A DNA stretch of 64,000 bases from Candidatus Borkfalkia faecavium (GCA_019114755.1 DXEW01000020.1:1-64000), one strand, 5' to 3'; positions 28,899-37,599 are shown, numbered from the stretch's first letter. Made by a program: numbers and translations. Notes: generated by a model from the letters alone, not told the origin.

Positions 28899-31800
28899 AT
28901 GCGGACAGTATCAAAGCACACAAAACTTTGGGAAGGCCTGACGGCGCTGTTTGCGGTCCTGCTGGTGATCGTGCTGATCGCCACCAGCATCTGCAACACG
29001 TACGCATCGACCATCAACGACGCGCTCGGCCTGAAAGACAGCGAGTTCGTCAACGACGACGTCGATCCCGATGCCGACCTCGAGTACTACAAGTCGACTT
29101 TCGGCGACCTCACCAAAGAGGAAAACCTGAAAGAGATGATCGCCTTCCTGCAAAAGCAGAACGAAGACGAGATGCGCGAAGGCGCGGCCCTGTTGTATAA
29201 CCAGAACAACGCCCTGCCTTTGGGCAAGGGGCTCAAGGTCTCTACCTTCGGCAACGGCGCCAAGAACCCCGTCAGGACGGACGGCGGCGCCAGCACCAGG
29301 GTCAGCGAAGACGTCTCCATCAACCTGAAGGACGCGCTGGCGGCGGAAGACATCGAGGTCAACCCGACCATCTGGGACGCGCTCCCCACGACTGCGTACA
29401 CGATCGCCGGCTATGCCATCCCCCGTGGTTCGACCACCGGTTCCTGGGGCGGCGCAGGCTACAACGAGAACAGCATCGAGTTCTATCAGCAGCAGATGGC
29501 AAACGTGGGCGATTATGACGACGCAGCCATCATCGTCATCGGCAGAAAGGGCGCCGAAGGCACCGACAACGCCATGTCGATGGCAGACAACACCACCGGC
29601 GAGATGATCAGCTCTCTGTCCCTGTTCGAGAACGAGAAACAAATGATCAACCTCATCGCCGACAGCGGCAAGTTCGACAAGGTCATCCTCGTGCTCAACA
29701 CGGGCGGCTACGCCATGGAGACGTATGAGGTGGAAGACAAGGTAGACGCCATCCTCATGATGGGCAACCCCGGCCGTTACGGCCTGACGGGCGTGGCTGA
29801 GATCCTCAGCGGCACCACCAATCCTTCTGGCAAGCTGGTCGATACCTATGCCAAGAATTCGCTCTCCGCTCCCGCGGTGGTCAATTCGGGCACGAATACC
29901 CCCTTCTTCTCCAACTCCGGCCTGCCTTCCGATATGGAAGCGTATGAAGTCGTCCGCGGCGGCGCCGGCACCTTCGGCGGCAAGATTCCCGCAAACGAGC
30001 AGGTCGCGCTCATTTCCATCCAGGTGGAAAACATCTACATCGGCTACCGCTATTATGAGACCCGCTATGCCGACGTAGTCACCGGCGACGGCAACAAGAA
30101 CGCTTCCAGCGGCGTGGGCGCTTCCTTCGGCGCCAGCGAATGGAAGTACGAGAATGAGATCTCTTATCCCTTCGGCTACGGCCTCTCGTATACGACCTTC
30201 GAACAGTCGATCGAGAGCATCAACACCGACGGCGACGACGTCGTGGTGGAAGTCAAAGTCAAGAACACCGGCTCCGTTGCCGGCAAAAACGCCGTGCAGG
30301 TGTATGCACAGACCCCGTACGGCGAATATGAAAAGGAAAACATGGTAGAAAAGGCAGGCATCCAGCTCGCCGGCTACGGCAAGACCGGCCTGCTCGCCCC
30401 GGGCGCAGAGGAGACCGTCACCGTCACCATCGACAAGTACCTGCTCGCCTCGTATGACGACAACAACCTGAAGGGCTACTACCTCAGCAGCGGCGACTAC
30501 TACTTCGCCGTCGGTTCGGACGCGCACGACGCCCTCAACAACGTATTGGCGCTCCGCGGCTTCGGCGTGGCAGACGGCATGGTCGCCTCCACCGCGCAGG
30601 ACAACAACGCCGCAGGCAATGCGGACCTGGCGCGCAAGTGGACATTGAACAGCCGCGACGAAGAGTCGTATATGTATTCCGAGACGGCGAACGGCACGCC
30701 CGGCACGCGCGTCACCAACCAGTTTGACGACTGCGACATCAACTATTGGATCGAAGATGCCGCCACCTATCTTTCCAGAAGCGACTGGGAAGGCACCTAC
30801 CCCGTAGAGCAGACCACCGTCGCCGCGACGGACGAAATGCTCGAGCGCATGGGCGGCACGGAAAACGGCATCCTTTGGTACGAGACCCCCGAAGACGCGC
30901 CCGACTTCAATACCGTCGCCGCAAACTTCGGCAACGACCAGGGCATCACCATCGCCTCCATGAGGACTGTTCCCATCTCCGAAACGGAAGCGTGGAGAAA
31001 CTTCATCTTCCAGGCCGACCTCGAAGAGTTCGCTATCTGCTTGGGAGAAAGCTTCTCCGGTTATCCGGCGGCGGGCGCATATATCCCCGCAGCGCCCATC
31101 GGCGACGGCACCAACGGCGGCGCGGGCGGCAGCGACGTTACGGTCGGCAGCACCACCTATTCCGCCGTGCAGTATACTTCCAAAAACATCCTCACCGGCA
31201 CCTTCAACGACGAGCTGTATGCCGGCCGCGGCAGGGCCATGGGCGAAGAAGCGCACCTGGCAGGCAAGTCTGAATGCTTCAACCTCGGTATCGACCTGCA
31301 CAGGACCCCGTTCGGCGGCCGCAACTCCGAGTACATGAGCGAATGCCCGACCCTCACCTACCTTGCGTCCATCCCCGAAGTGAAGGCGATGCAGGAATGC
31401 GGCGTGGCTGCGGCTCCCAAGCACTTCGTCGGCAACGATCAGGAGACCGGCCGTGACGGCGTGGCGGTGTTCTTCACCGAGCAGGCCTTCCGCGAAGGCA
31501 GCCTCCGCGGCGGCGAAGGCGCGCTCCGCGTGGCCAACGCAGGCGGCATCATGCAGTCCTTCGAGCGCCTGGGCACCGACTTCGCCTCGCTGGATACGGC
31601 GATGAACACCAACGTCCTCCGCACCGAATGGGGCTGGGACGGCAACATCATCACCGACGCAGTTCCCATCGAGAGCGGCGATACCTGGGGCAACGGCTAC
31701 AGGTCGCACACCCTGGAAATGCTCGCCTCCGGCACCAACGACTTCTGCCTCGACTTTGCGGGCGAACACGCTCCTAAGGCCTTGGAGTGGGCGAGAGAGC

Positions 31801-32024
31801 ATAACGACGGCTACATCCTCGAAAAACTGATCGATTCCGTCATCCATCACGCGTTTGTGGTCAGCAGAACGGTTCCTACCAACGGCATCAGCGGCAGCGG
31901 CCACATGGAATACTACAGAGTCTGGTGGGAAGATGCGCTCCTGGCGGCAGCCATCGTCTGCGGCGTGCTTGCGGCAGCGGGTGCGGTCCTGCTGGTGATC
32001 GGCAAAGTAAAGGAGGAAGACTAA
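28899..32024 (+). CDS. Membrane-anchored GH3 beta-glycosidase, inverted domain order (module B)
   Basis: The ATG at 28887 overlaps the ribosome site (TGGAGGACTG), so the start is set at 28899: MRTVSKHTKLWEG, 1041 aa. N-terminal helix (~15-38), GH3 sandwich domain (EGAALLYNQNNALPL, GAEGTD with likely acid/base Glu220), FnIII-like domain (YPFGYGLSYTTF), barrel domain (KHFVGNDQETGRDG, WDGNIITDAVP with likely nucleophile Asp920) and a C-terminal helix (LLAAAIVCGVLAAAGAVLLVIG). The architecture matches modules A and C. It likely removes glucosyl or xylosyl units at the cell surface. The stop is 1 nt before the next ATG, so it is co-translated with the small 4-TM protein. Confidence 0.9.
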   Translation: MRTVSKHTKLWEGLTALFAVLLVIVLIATSICNTYASTINDALGLKDSEFVNDDVDPDADLEYYKSTFGDLTKEENLKEMIAFLQKQNEDEMREGAALLYNQNNALPLGKGLKVSTFGNGAKNPVRTDGGASTRVSEDVSINLKDALAAEDIEVNPTIWDALPTTAYTIAGYAIPRGSTTGSWGGAGYNENSIEFYQQQMANVGDYDDAAIIVIGRKGAEGTDNAMSMADNTTGEMISSLSLFENEKQMINLIADSGKFDKVILVLNTGGYAMETYEVEDKVDAILMMGNPGRYGLTGVAEILSGTTNPSGKLVDTYAKNSLSAPAVVNSGTNTPFFSNSGLPSDMEAYEVVRGGAGTFGGKIPANEQVALISIQVENIYIGYRYYETRYADVVTGDGNKNASSGVGASFGASEWKYENEISYPFGYGLSYTTFEQSIESINTDGDDVVVEVKVKNTGSVAGKNAVQVYAQTPYGEYEKENMVEKAGIQLAGYGKTGLLAPGAEETVTVTIDKYLLASYDDNNLKGYYLSSGDYYFAVGSDAHDALNNVLALRGFGVADGMVASTAQDNNAAGNADLARKWTLNSRDEESYMYSETANGTPGTRVTNQFDDCDINYWIEDAATYLSRSDWEGTYPVEQTTVAATDEMLERMGGTENGILWYETPEDAPDFNTVAANFGNDQGITIASMRTVPISETEAWRNFIFQADLEEFAICLGESFSGYPAAGAYIPAAPIGDGTNGGAGGSDVTVGSTTYSAVQYTSKNILTGTFNDELYAGRGRAMGEEAHLAGKSECFNLGIDLHRTPFGGRNSEYMSECPTLTYLASIPEVKAMQECGVAAAPKHFVGNDQETGRDGVAVFFTEQAFREGSLRGGEGALRVANAGGIMQSFERLGTDFASLDTAMNTNVLRTEWGWDGNIITDAVPIESGDTWGNGYRSHTLEMLASGTNDFCLDFAGEHAPKALEWAREHNDGYILEKLIDSVIHHAFVVSRTVPTNGISGSGHMEYYRVWWEDALLAAAIVCGVLAAAGAVLLVIGKVKEED

Positions 32025-32025
32025 T

Positions 32026-32442
32026 ATGAACGCATCGAGTAAATTGAAGAGCAAAACGGTCGGCTTCTGGCTGGCGTGCGCGGCGATCCTCTTCGCCATC
32101 GCGGGGCTCATCGTCTTCGGTATCTATCAAAGCCAGAAGGGCGTCGGCATCGGCGGCATCTACGCCTTCATCATCATCGGCATCCTCTGCCAGGTCGCGC
32201 TCTTCTTCTATGACGGAAAGCTCGGGCCCGTGCTGTCCATCGCCGCAGCCGTCCTGTACGCGCTGGCGTTCGGCTTCAGCGTCAGCGGCGGCGTAGGCAA
32301 CATCACCGACTACTTTACCGGCGTCGTCTGCTTCGGCATCCCCGGGCTCGCACCGCTGAACTTCGTCATCGCGGCGCTCCTGCTCATCAGCACGATCTTG
32401 TCTATCGTCGTCTGCTTCATGCGCAGGGAAAAGAGCGAGTGA
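32026..32442 (+). CDS. Four-helix membrane protein paired with GH3 (module B)
   Basis: 138 residues, four predicted helices, RBS AAAGGAGGAAGACTAAT shared with the GH3 end. Same place, size and topology as the 132-aa protein of module A, and similar scattered residues (GFWLA, GLIVFGI, GILCQVALFF, GPVLSIAA), so the two are likely paralogues. No catalytic or transport motif is seen. The constant pairing with a GH3 suggests a functional complex in the membrane. Confidence 0.75.
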   Translation: MNASSKLKSKTVGFWLACAAILFAIAGLIVFGIYQSQKGVGIGGIYAFIIIGILCQVALFFYDGKLGPVLSIAAAVLYALAFGFSVSGGVGNITDYFTGVVCFGIPGLAPLNFVIAALLLISTILSIVVCFMRREKSE

Positions 32443-32488
32443 GCATAGGAAAAGCGATATGTGCCCTATGTTTGAGTAAGTGATAGAG

Positions 32489-32520
32489 GCGGCTTCGGGA
32501 TCTTTTCCGGAGCCGCTTTT
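32489..32520 (+). terminator. Terminator after module B GH3 operon
   Basis: GCGGCTTCGG and CCGGAGCCGC pair with one mismatch over 10 bp around an 8-nt loop, followed by TTTT. Confidence 0.8.
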
Positions 32521-32549
32521 ACCGCTGCGGGGCGCGCCTGTTTTGCGTA

Positions 32550-32616
32550 CCGCAAAGGGCTGCATGCGTGAGGCGCGCCGCAAAGGGCTGCTTTGTCCGC
32601 GCAAAGGTGCTATACT
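32550..32616 (+). promoter_or_regulatory. Esterase promoter with 14-bp direct repeats
   Basis: CCGCAAAGGGCTGC occurs at 32550-32563 and again at 32578-32591, 28 bp apart. The second copy ends where the -35 should be for the -10 TATACT at 32611-32616. No -35 hexamer is recognisable, so the repeats may be an activator site. Confidence 0.5.
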
Positions 32617-32648
32617 GAAACAAAACCGAAAAACGGCGGAGAGTGGGT

Positions 32649-33938
32649 ATGACGGAAGAAAAGAAGAGTATCATCAAATGCGATCTCGTATCGCTGGCAG
32701 GGTTTGCGGCGGTGTGCGCCGCCGCCCTGTGGAAGCTGATCGCCGCGGCGGTGCTCGGCGAGGCGGTCAATTTTATCACCGCGGCGGCTGTCTCCCTGCT
32801 GGCGGCGCTGCTCGGCCTCGTCGCCTGGCGGGGGCGCGTCCCCGCGCTGTGGGCGGCGGTATGCGCGGGCAGCATCGTGCTGGCAAGCTGCGTCAACTAC
32901 GGCGGTTGGGGCGAAGAATTTTCCTGCATCGTCTGGGCGGCGGTATCGGGCGCCTGCGCCGTCGCGGGCACGGCGCTGCAGATCTTCGAACGGGCAAAGC
33001 CGCGCCGCGGCTTTCTCGTCCCCCTCGTCGCCTTTGCCCTGGCGGCCGTCTTCTGCCTCGGCAGCTGGGCGGGGCATGCCTCCGCCGCCCGCGGCCGGGA
33101 GGGCGCGGCAGGGCACGAGCTGTGGCAGGTGTCCGCCCGCTACGATACGCAAGCCTGCCCGCAGCCGGGCAGGGTAGAGGAGCTGGCGTATGAGACGCGC
33201 GCCTACGCAGCGGACGGCCACGCCGTCACCAAGCGCGCCTATGTGTATCTGCCCTACGGCTATACGGAGGAGGAGCGGTACGATATCCTGTATCTCCTGC
33301 ACGGCACCGGCGACGACGAGGCGTATTGGCTGGTCGAGTACGGTTACAACAAGACCATGCTCGATAACCTCATCTATCACGGCGATATCCGCCCCGTCAT
33401 CGTCGTCACGCCCACCTGGTATGTCGAAGGCGTGTGCGAAGACGACCCCGACGCGCTCACCTATTCCTTCAAAGACGAACTGAAAAACGACCTCATCCCC
33501 GCGGTCGAGGGCACCTATTCCACCTACGCCCAAAGCTGCTCGCGGGAAGACCTCATCGCTTCGCGCGACCGCCGCGCCTTTGCGGGGCTCTCGCGGGGAG
33601 CTGCGACCACCTGGCATTCCGCCTACTGCGGCGCGCTCGAATACTTTTCCATGTTCGGCGCCTTCAGCGGCATGCTGACCCCGCAGGAAGAATTTGCCCC
33701 CACGCAGGCGGGCGAGCAGGCGGAATACGAGATACAATATCTGTACAATACCTCCGGCGCCTTCGACTTTTTGCTTTCCGAACATTGGCGGGGCTTTGCA
33801 CGGCTGCTCGCTTCCGAACCGCGCCTTGTTTGGGGCAAAAACTGCTCGTTCGACGTGTTCCCCATGGTGTACCACCATATGGAGTCGTGGCATATCGCCC
33901 TGTACAACGCCCTACAGCTCTTCTTCCCTGCGGCGTAA
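32649..33938 (+). CDS. Membrane-anchored CE1-like esterase
   Basis: 429 residues from the ATG at 32649 (GGAGAGTGGGT before it). Residues ~1-140 contain about five hydrophobic helices; the rest is an alpha/beta hydrolase of the feruloyl/acetyl esterase type. It has KRAYVYLPYGYTEEERYDILYLLHGTGDDE, the nucleophile elbow GLSRG with Ser315 and a final YHHMESWHIALYNAL holding the likely His. CE1 enzymes remove acetyl or feruloyl groups from plant xylan. A polytopic membrane domain on such an enzyme is unusual. Located next to the module B GH3, it points to decorated xylan or pectin as substrate (inference). Confidence 0.8.
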   Translation: MTEEKKSIIKCDLVSLAGFAAVCAAALWKLIAAAVLGEAVNFITAAAVSLLAALLGLVAWRGRVPALWAAVCAGSIVLASCVNYGGWGEEFSCIVWAAVSGACAVAGTALQIFERAKPRRGFLVPLVAFALAAVFCLGSWAGHASAARGREGAAGHELWQVSARYDTQACPQPGRVEELAYETRAYAADGHAVTKRAYVYLPYGYTEEERYDILYLLHGTGDDEAYWLVEYGYNKTMLDNLIYHGDIRPVIVVTPTWYVEGVCEDDPDALTYSFKDELKNDLIPAVEGTYSTYAQSCSREDLIASRDRRAFAGLSRGAATTWHSAYCGALEYFSMFGAFSGMLTPQEEFAPTQAGEQAEYEIQYLYNTSGAFDFLLSEHWRGFARLLASEPRLVWGKNCSFDVFPMVYHHMESWHIALYNALQLFFPAA

Positions 33939-33944
33939 GCGCAT

Positions 33945-34045
33945 ATCTTGCCGTTTTTGTGCGGAAGCTGCCAAAAACGTGCAAAACCTGCAATTTGTGC
34001 TATACTGATGGCGGCAAAAGGGAAACGGGCCGCCGCACTGTCCGC
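33945..34045 (+). promoter_or_regulatory. Second copy of the conserved promoter element
   Basis: TTTTTGTGCGGAAGCTGCC then AAAAACGTGCAAAACC ends in TTTGTGCTATACT, with -10 TATACT at 34001-34006 and no consensus -35. It parallels 28600-28700 over about 95 bp including the following GGCCGCCGCA. It lies 480 bp upstream of the small acidic protein gene. Confidence 0.5.
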
Positions 34046-34483
34046 TTCGGCAAAGCGGTTTGTTTTGACTTGGTCAGGGGCGGAAGGCGGCAGGATGAAG
34101 CTTGCACCGCCCGCGGGTGCAGAGCCGCAGAACGGGCGCATATGCCCGCGGGTCCCTTTCAAAAGCCTTTTTGCCTGCAAAAAGCGTTTATTACTGAAAA
34201 AGCAATGCGGAGGGGGCCTCCGTCCGCCGCATGCAGTGCTTTTCTCCCCCCAAAGCCGCCGCGCAAAGTTTGCGCGGCGGCTTCTCGCCTGCCCCCGCAA
34301 AGTTCGCGGGCGGGCGCGCGGGCGACTTCTTTCGCGGGCGCGCTGCGGCAGATAATGGTGAGGGCGGCGGATATGGGCAGGCAGATATGGGCGGGCGCGG
34401 CGCATTCTTTTTTACAAATATGCCGTACCCCCTTGCATTTTCGGCAAATTTGTGGTAAGATCGATAAAAAGGAGGGAACAGAG
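34046..34483. other. Structured intergenic region without a gene
   Basis: No start codon with a ribosome site opens a convincing frame. The region contains a perfect palindrome GCCGCCGCGCAAA/TTTGCGCGGCGGC around 34256-34282, other GC-rich inverted repeats and two GCAGATATGGGC-like units near 34370-34400 that recall the 20.8-kb minisatellite. The long ORF 33434-34687 in the track only becomes real at 34484. Confidence 0.5.
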
Positions 34484-34687
34484 ATGGCAGACGATTTTTG
34501 GAAGGACATCGGCGACATGTACGACCCGTTCGGCACTTTCGATAGAGACGGTGACGGGCACGACCGCGGCGAGGCGTGGGAGGCGATCGACTTTGAAGAC
34601 GCCGTTTCCCGCCGCAGAGAGCAGGAAGAAGACGACCTCGCCGAATTTTACGGCGACGAGGACGAAGGGGAGGACGAGGAGTACTGA
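34484..34687 (+). CDS. Small acidic protein with EF-hand-like loop
   Basis: 67 residues, strong site AAAAGGAGGGAACAG before the ATG. The sequence contains FDRDGDGHDRGEAWEAI, which resembles the Asp-rich calcium loop of EF-hands or dockerins (D-x-D-x-D), and ends in a very acidic run (EEDDLAEFYGDEDEGEDEEY). There is no signal peptide, so it is probably cytoplasmic. A calcium-binding or nucleic-acid-mimic role are both conceivable. I do not recognise a named family. A bidirectional terminator separates it from the convergent ABC operon. Confidence 0.65.
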   Translation: MADDFWKDIGDMYDPFGTFDRDGDGHDRGEAWEAIDFEDAVSRRREQEEDDLAEFYGDEDEGEDEEY

Positions 34688-34743
34688 GCGTCCCGCTTCT
34701 TTGCACGGCGCCAAAGAAAAGCGATTGCCCGAAACGAAAAATA

Positions 34744-34773
34744 TCCTCCGCACCGCTGCGGAGGACATTTTTA
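34744..34773. terminator. Bidirectional terminator
   Basis: TCCTCCGCA/TGCGGAGGA is a perfect 9-bp stem with loop CCGC, followed by CATTTTTATG on the plus strand; the minus side has ATATTTTT. It serves both convergent genes. Confidence 0.8.
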
Positions 34774-34810
34774 TGCGCTGCACTATACGGGGAACAGCCT
34801 TTGTGTATAT

Positions 34811-35905
34811 TCAGGCGATGGTCTCCGGCCACTGCTGCTGCGGCGGTTCCGGCCAAAATCCGCCGATCCACGGCTGGAGGTAGTAGTACCCCAGCAGCCC
34901 TATGGCGATGCCGGCGGCGAAGGAGCCTGCCAGCCACAGCCAGTCGGAAAGGCGCAGGCGGAAGGAACGGCGGTAGAAAAAGTACGCCGCCAGCCCGCAC
35001 GTGAAGATGATGGGCATGGTGATGAGGTCGAAGGCATTCGCGAGCCCGTTGGCGGAAAAGACCGCCGCAAAGCAGAAGACGTACAGGGGGATCATCAGGC
35101 GGTAGCCGAAGGGGGAATCGGACGGCTGTTCGATGGTCTCCGTCTTGTGCCTTGCCGCCGTCCAAAACAGCCCGAAGTACGCCGCCGCCCCCTCGACGCC
35201 CGCCACCGCGCAGGTGAGCGCGGAGACGTCTTTCAAATCGATGCCGTCCCCGAGGATGGCGGAAGCGAAGGCGGAGCCGATCTCATCCAGCGGCTTATCG
35301 GTCAAAAAGTGGTATTGCAGCCCTTTGAGCGCGTCGGGCGCGTAATAGGGGATGAGCGTATCCAGCCACCAGAAGGGCATCAGCAGCAGCGCCATGCTTC
35401 CCAGTTCAAAGACGATGCCGTCGATAATGGTGCTCGCGCGGGTGAAGAGGAAGCAGTTGATGCCGAACAGCGCCAGCCCCGCGGGGATGAGGGCGGCGAA
35501 ATAGCCCGCGTAATATCCCATTACAAACAGATTGTCGCGGAAGGCGATGACGGCGACGCCCGCCGCAAAGGACACGGCGTAGGGCACGAACACGAGCAGC
35601 AGCCCCGCAAGCAGCCGCTGCAGCAGCAGGGCGCCCCGCTTGACGGGCAGCGAATACCATAGGTCGGCAGAGCGCGTCTTCATGCGGTAAGAAAATTGCA
35701 GGACGGGCACGATGTAGCACAGCACGCCCAAAATGGAGGCGGGCACGGGCGTCAGCGGGTTTATCGCGTGCAGCGTGCCGTCGGAATATTCCCGGACCAA
35801 TTCGGTGCTCAGCGCCGCCACCACGAACACGACCGCCGCCACGGCGGTGAATACGATGAGGGGCAGAAGGATGCGTTTGAGTTCGTAAACAAATTGCCGT
35901 TTCAT
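34811..35905 (-). CDS. ABC-2 type transporter permease (YtrC-like context)
   Basis: 364 residues with about eight hydrophobic segments and a cytosolic N-terminus (MKRQFVYELKRILLPL), typical of ABC-2 permeases that work with a separate ATPase. SYRMKTRSADLWYSLPVKRGALLLQRL is the usual cytoplasmic coupling region. The ATG overlaps the ATPase stop (ATGA). In GntR/YtrA-linked systems such exporters handle cell-envelope stress or antimicrobial peptides. The substrate here is unknown. Confidence 0.85.
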   Translation of the reverse strand: MKRQFVYELKRILLPLIVFTAVAAVVFVVAALSTELVREYSDGTLHAINPLTPVPASILGVLCYIVPVLQFSYRMKTRSADLWYSLPVKRGALLLQRLLAGLLLVFVPYAVSFAAGVAVIAFRDNLFVMGYYAGYFAALIPAGLALFGINCFLFTRASTIIDGIVFELGSMALLLMPFWWLDTLIPYYAPDALKGLQYHFLTDKPLDEIGSAFASAILGDGIDLKDVSALTCAVAGVEGAAAYFGLFWTAARHKTETIEQPSDSPFGYRLMIPLYVFCFAAVFSANGLANAFDLITMPIIFTCGLAAYFFYRRSFRLRLSDWLWLAGSFAAGIAIGLLGYYYLQPWIGGFWPEPPQQQWPETIA

Positions 35906-36780
35906 TGCAGGTACCCCCTGTTTTTCACTTCACAGATGAACAGTTCTTCAAAATCGACGGGGATCTCTTCGATGAACAGGGGATGCAGCTTGTCGAGCTC
36001 GGCGAGGTATGCTTCCTTGTCGCCGCGCACGATCAGCTTTGCCACCCTGCCGCTGGCCTCGAAGGAGACGCAGGCAAAGGGGAAGTCTTCCCGCCGCGCT
36101 TCGTGGCTCAGCGCCACCTGGAATTTTGTCACCTGTTCCAGCGCCCCCTGCAAGTCGCCCGAGTCGGCGATCTGCCCGCCGTCCAGCAGGGCGAAGCCGC
36201 TGCAGATGTCTTCCAGCTCGCGCAGCGAGTGCGAAGAGATGATCACCGTGCTCTCCCGCTCTTCCTGCAGTTCGATCAGCCCGCGCTTGCATTCCAGCCG
36301 CGCCAGAGGGTCCAGCCCGTCAAAGGCTTCGTCCAAAAATAAATAGCGGGGGCGGCAGGCCAGCGCCAGGGCGATGAACAGCTGCCGCTTCATCCCCTTG
36401 GAAAAGGTGCGCAGCGGCGCCTTGCGCGCCAGGCGGAAGCGCTGCTCGTACTGCTCGTATACGTCTATATGGAAGGGGTAGAAGGCGGAATACAGCTCGA
36501 TGAGCTTTTGCGCCGTGGTGTCCGCCGCGTAGTACGGGTCGTCGGGCAGGAAGAACAGCTCTTTTTTCGCCGCCGGGCAGTCGTACACCTCCTGCCCGCC
36601 GATGCGCACGCTGCCGCCGTCCGCGCGCAGCACGCCCGAAAGCAGGCGCAGCAGCGTCGATTTGCCCGCGCCGTTGATGCCCACCAACCCGAAGATGCTG
36701 CCGTCCGGCACGGTCAGGTCGATGCCGTCCAGCACCTTTTTGGCGCCGAACGATTTTTGTAATCCGCTGATCACTATCAT
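35902..36780 (-). CDS. ABC transporter ATP-binding protein
   Basis: The 546-aa track ORF fuses the GntR reading in a wrong frame; the ATG at 36780 (MIVISGLQKSFGAKKVL) overlaps the GntR stop (ATGA) and gives 292 aa. Walker A GINGAGKST, Q-loop LPDDPYY, signature FSKGMKRQLFIALAL and Walker B YLFLDEAFDGLD are intact. The tail after residue 210 holds a small alpha/beta region. Pairs with the permease downstream. Confidence 0.92.
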   Translation of the reverse strand: MIVISGLQKSFGAKKVLDGIDLTVPDGSIFGLVGINGAGKSTLLRLLSGVLRADGGSVRIGGQEVYDCPAAKKELFFLPDDPYYAADTTAQKLIELYSAFYPFHIDVYEQYEQRFRLARKAPLRTFSKGMKRQLFIALALACRPRYLFLDEAFDGLDPLARLECKRGLIELQEERESTVIISSHSLRELEDICSGFALLDGGQIADSGDLQGALEQVTKFQVALSHEARREDFPFACVSFEASGRVAKLIVRGDKEAYLAELDKLHPLFIEEIPVDFEELFICEVKNRGYLQ

Positions 36781-37334
36781 CTTTTTTCTCCTTTTTCGGC
36801 TTCGCCGAACAGCTGCTTTATAAGTGCGTGCGCCTCGGCGGCGCTCACGCCCGCCTGCCTGAGCCGAAGCAGCGCCTCTTTTGCGCGGAGGAGCGCTTCC
36901 TGTCTTTCCGCGCCTGCAAGCGCCTCTTGTCTTTCCGCGCCTGCAAGCGCTCCCTGCATTGCGGCGGGCTTTTTCTTGTCTTGCGCGGCTGCCGCGCCTG
37001 TATCGGCGCTCCCGTCCGCATGTTCCGCCTGCGGCGGCCCTTCGGCATATACGCCGCCCGTCCGGCCGCTCCCCGTTTCGCCGCCCGGCGGCTTTTCTTC
37101 CGCCTCTGCGCGCACGAAGGCGCCCTTTTTGGGCAGGGTGCGGATGAGCCCGCGCTTTTCCAGCTCGCTGTACGCCCGCTCCACCGTGTTGGGGTTGATG
37201 CCCAGCTGCATGGCAAGGCCGCGGCAGGAGGGCAGCTTTTCGCCCGCGCGCAGCGCGCCCGTGCGGATGTATTTTGCGTAGGTCTCCACGATCTCTTCGT
37301 AAATATTCCTCTTTCCGCTCAGATACACTTCCAT
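36777..37334 (-). CDS. GntR-family (YtrA-type) transcriptional regulator
   Basis: 185 residues. The start at 37334 (MEVYLSGKRNIYEEI) is chosen because CGGGAGC lies at correct spacing. The first 75 residues are a GntR winged helix (YAKYIRTGALRAGEKLPSCRGLAMQLGINPNTVERAYSELEKRGLI). There is no large effector domain, as in the YtrA subfamily. An Ala/Gly-rich linker with an exactly repeated AGAERQEAL and a helical end follow. It probably represses its own operon through the three repeats next to the -10. Co-translated with the ABC genes. Confidence 0.9.
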   Translation of the reverse strand: MEVYLSGKRNIYEEIVETYAKYIRTGALRAGEKLPSCRGLAMQLGINPNTVERAYSELEKRGLIRTLPKKGAFVRAEAEEKPPGGETGSGRTGGVYAEGPPQAEHADGSADTGAAAAQDKKKPAAMQGALAGAERQEALAGAERQEALLRAKEALLRLRQAGVSAAEAHALIKQLFGEAEKGEKR

Positions 37335-37364
37335 CGCCATGCTCCCGCAGCCGTGCTGCCACAA

Positions 37365-37419
37365 CTGTATTAACTGTATTATCTGTATTAAGTGTAGCAC
37401 AAAAAACCGACTCTGTCAA
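37365..37419 (-). promoter_or_regulatory. GntR operon promoter with triple direct-repeat operator
   Basis: Minus-strand TTGACA (37414-37419), 17-nt spacer, TACACT (37391-37396). Directly downstream three copies of TAATACAG follow at 9-bp spacing (37365-37390). Their position over the start of transcription is ideal for repression by the encoded GntR protein. Confidence 0.75.
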
Positions 37420-37554
37420 GGGGCGGAAGAATATTTTTTGCGCGATTTGTGAAAAAGTTGAGGGCGCGGCAAAAGTTTTTTCCTCTGTCAAGGGTCGGGC
37501 GCATATTTTTTGCGCGTTTTGTGAAAAAGTTGAAGGGGGCACGAAAGTTTTTGC
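37411..37554. repeat. 72-bp tandem duplication
   Basis: Units 37411-37482 and 37483-37554 both run CTCTGTCAAGGG...ATATTTTTTGCGCG then TTTGTGAAAAAGTTGA and AAAGTTTTT, with scattered differences. The duplication copies the -35 of the GntR promoter, leaving an extra TTGACA without a matching -10 at 37483. Confidence 0.8.
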
Positions 37555-37570
37555 CCCCGCCCCCGCCGCG

Positions 37571-37599
37571 TTGACAATTTTGCCCGCATATGGTATAAT
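37571..37599 (+). promoter_or_regulatory. Consensus promoter of the ABC exporter operon
   Basis: TTGACA, 17 nt, TATAAT, a perfect match to the sigma-A consensus. The transcript would have a GC-rich leader of about 150 nt before the ATG at 37757. Confidence 0.85.

Noticed and set aside
36781-37542. GntR-ABC ATPase fusion suggested by the 546-aa ORF
   Set aside because: The upstream part is the GntR gene read in a wrong frame; both genes have their own starts and overlap by ATGA.
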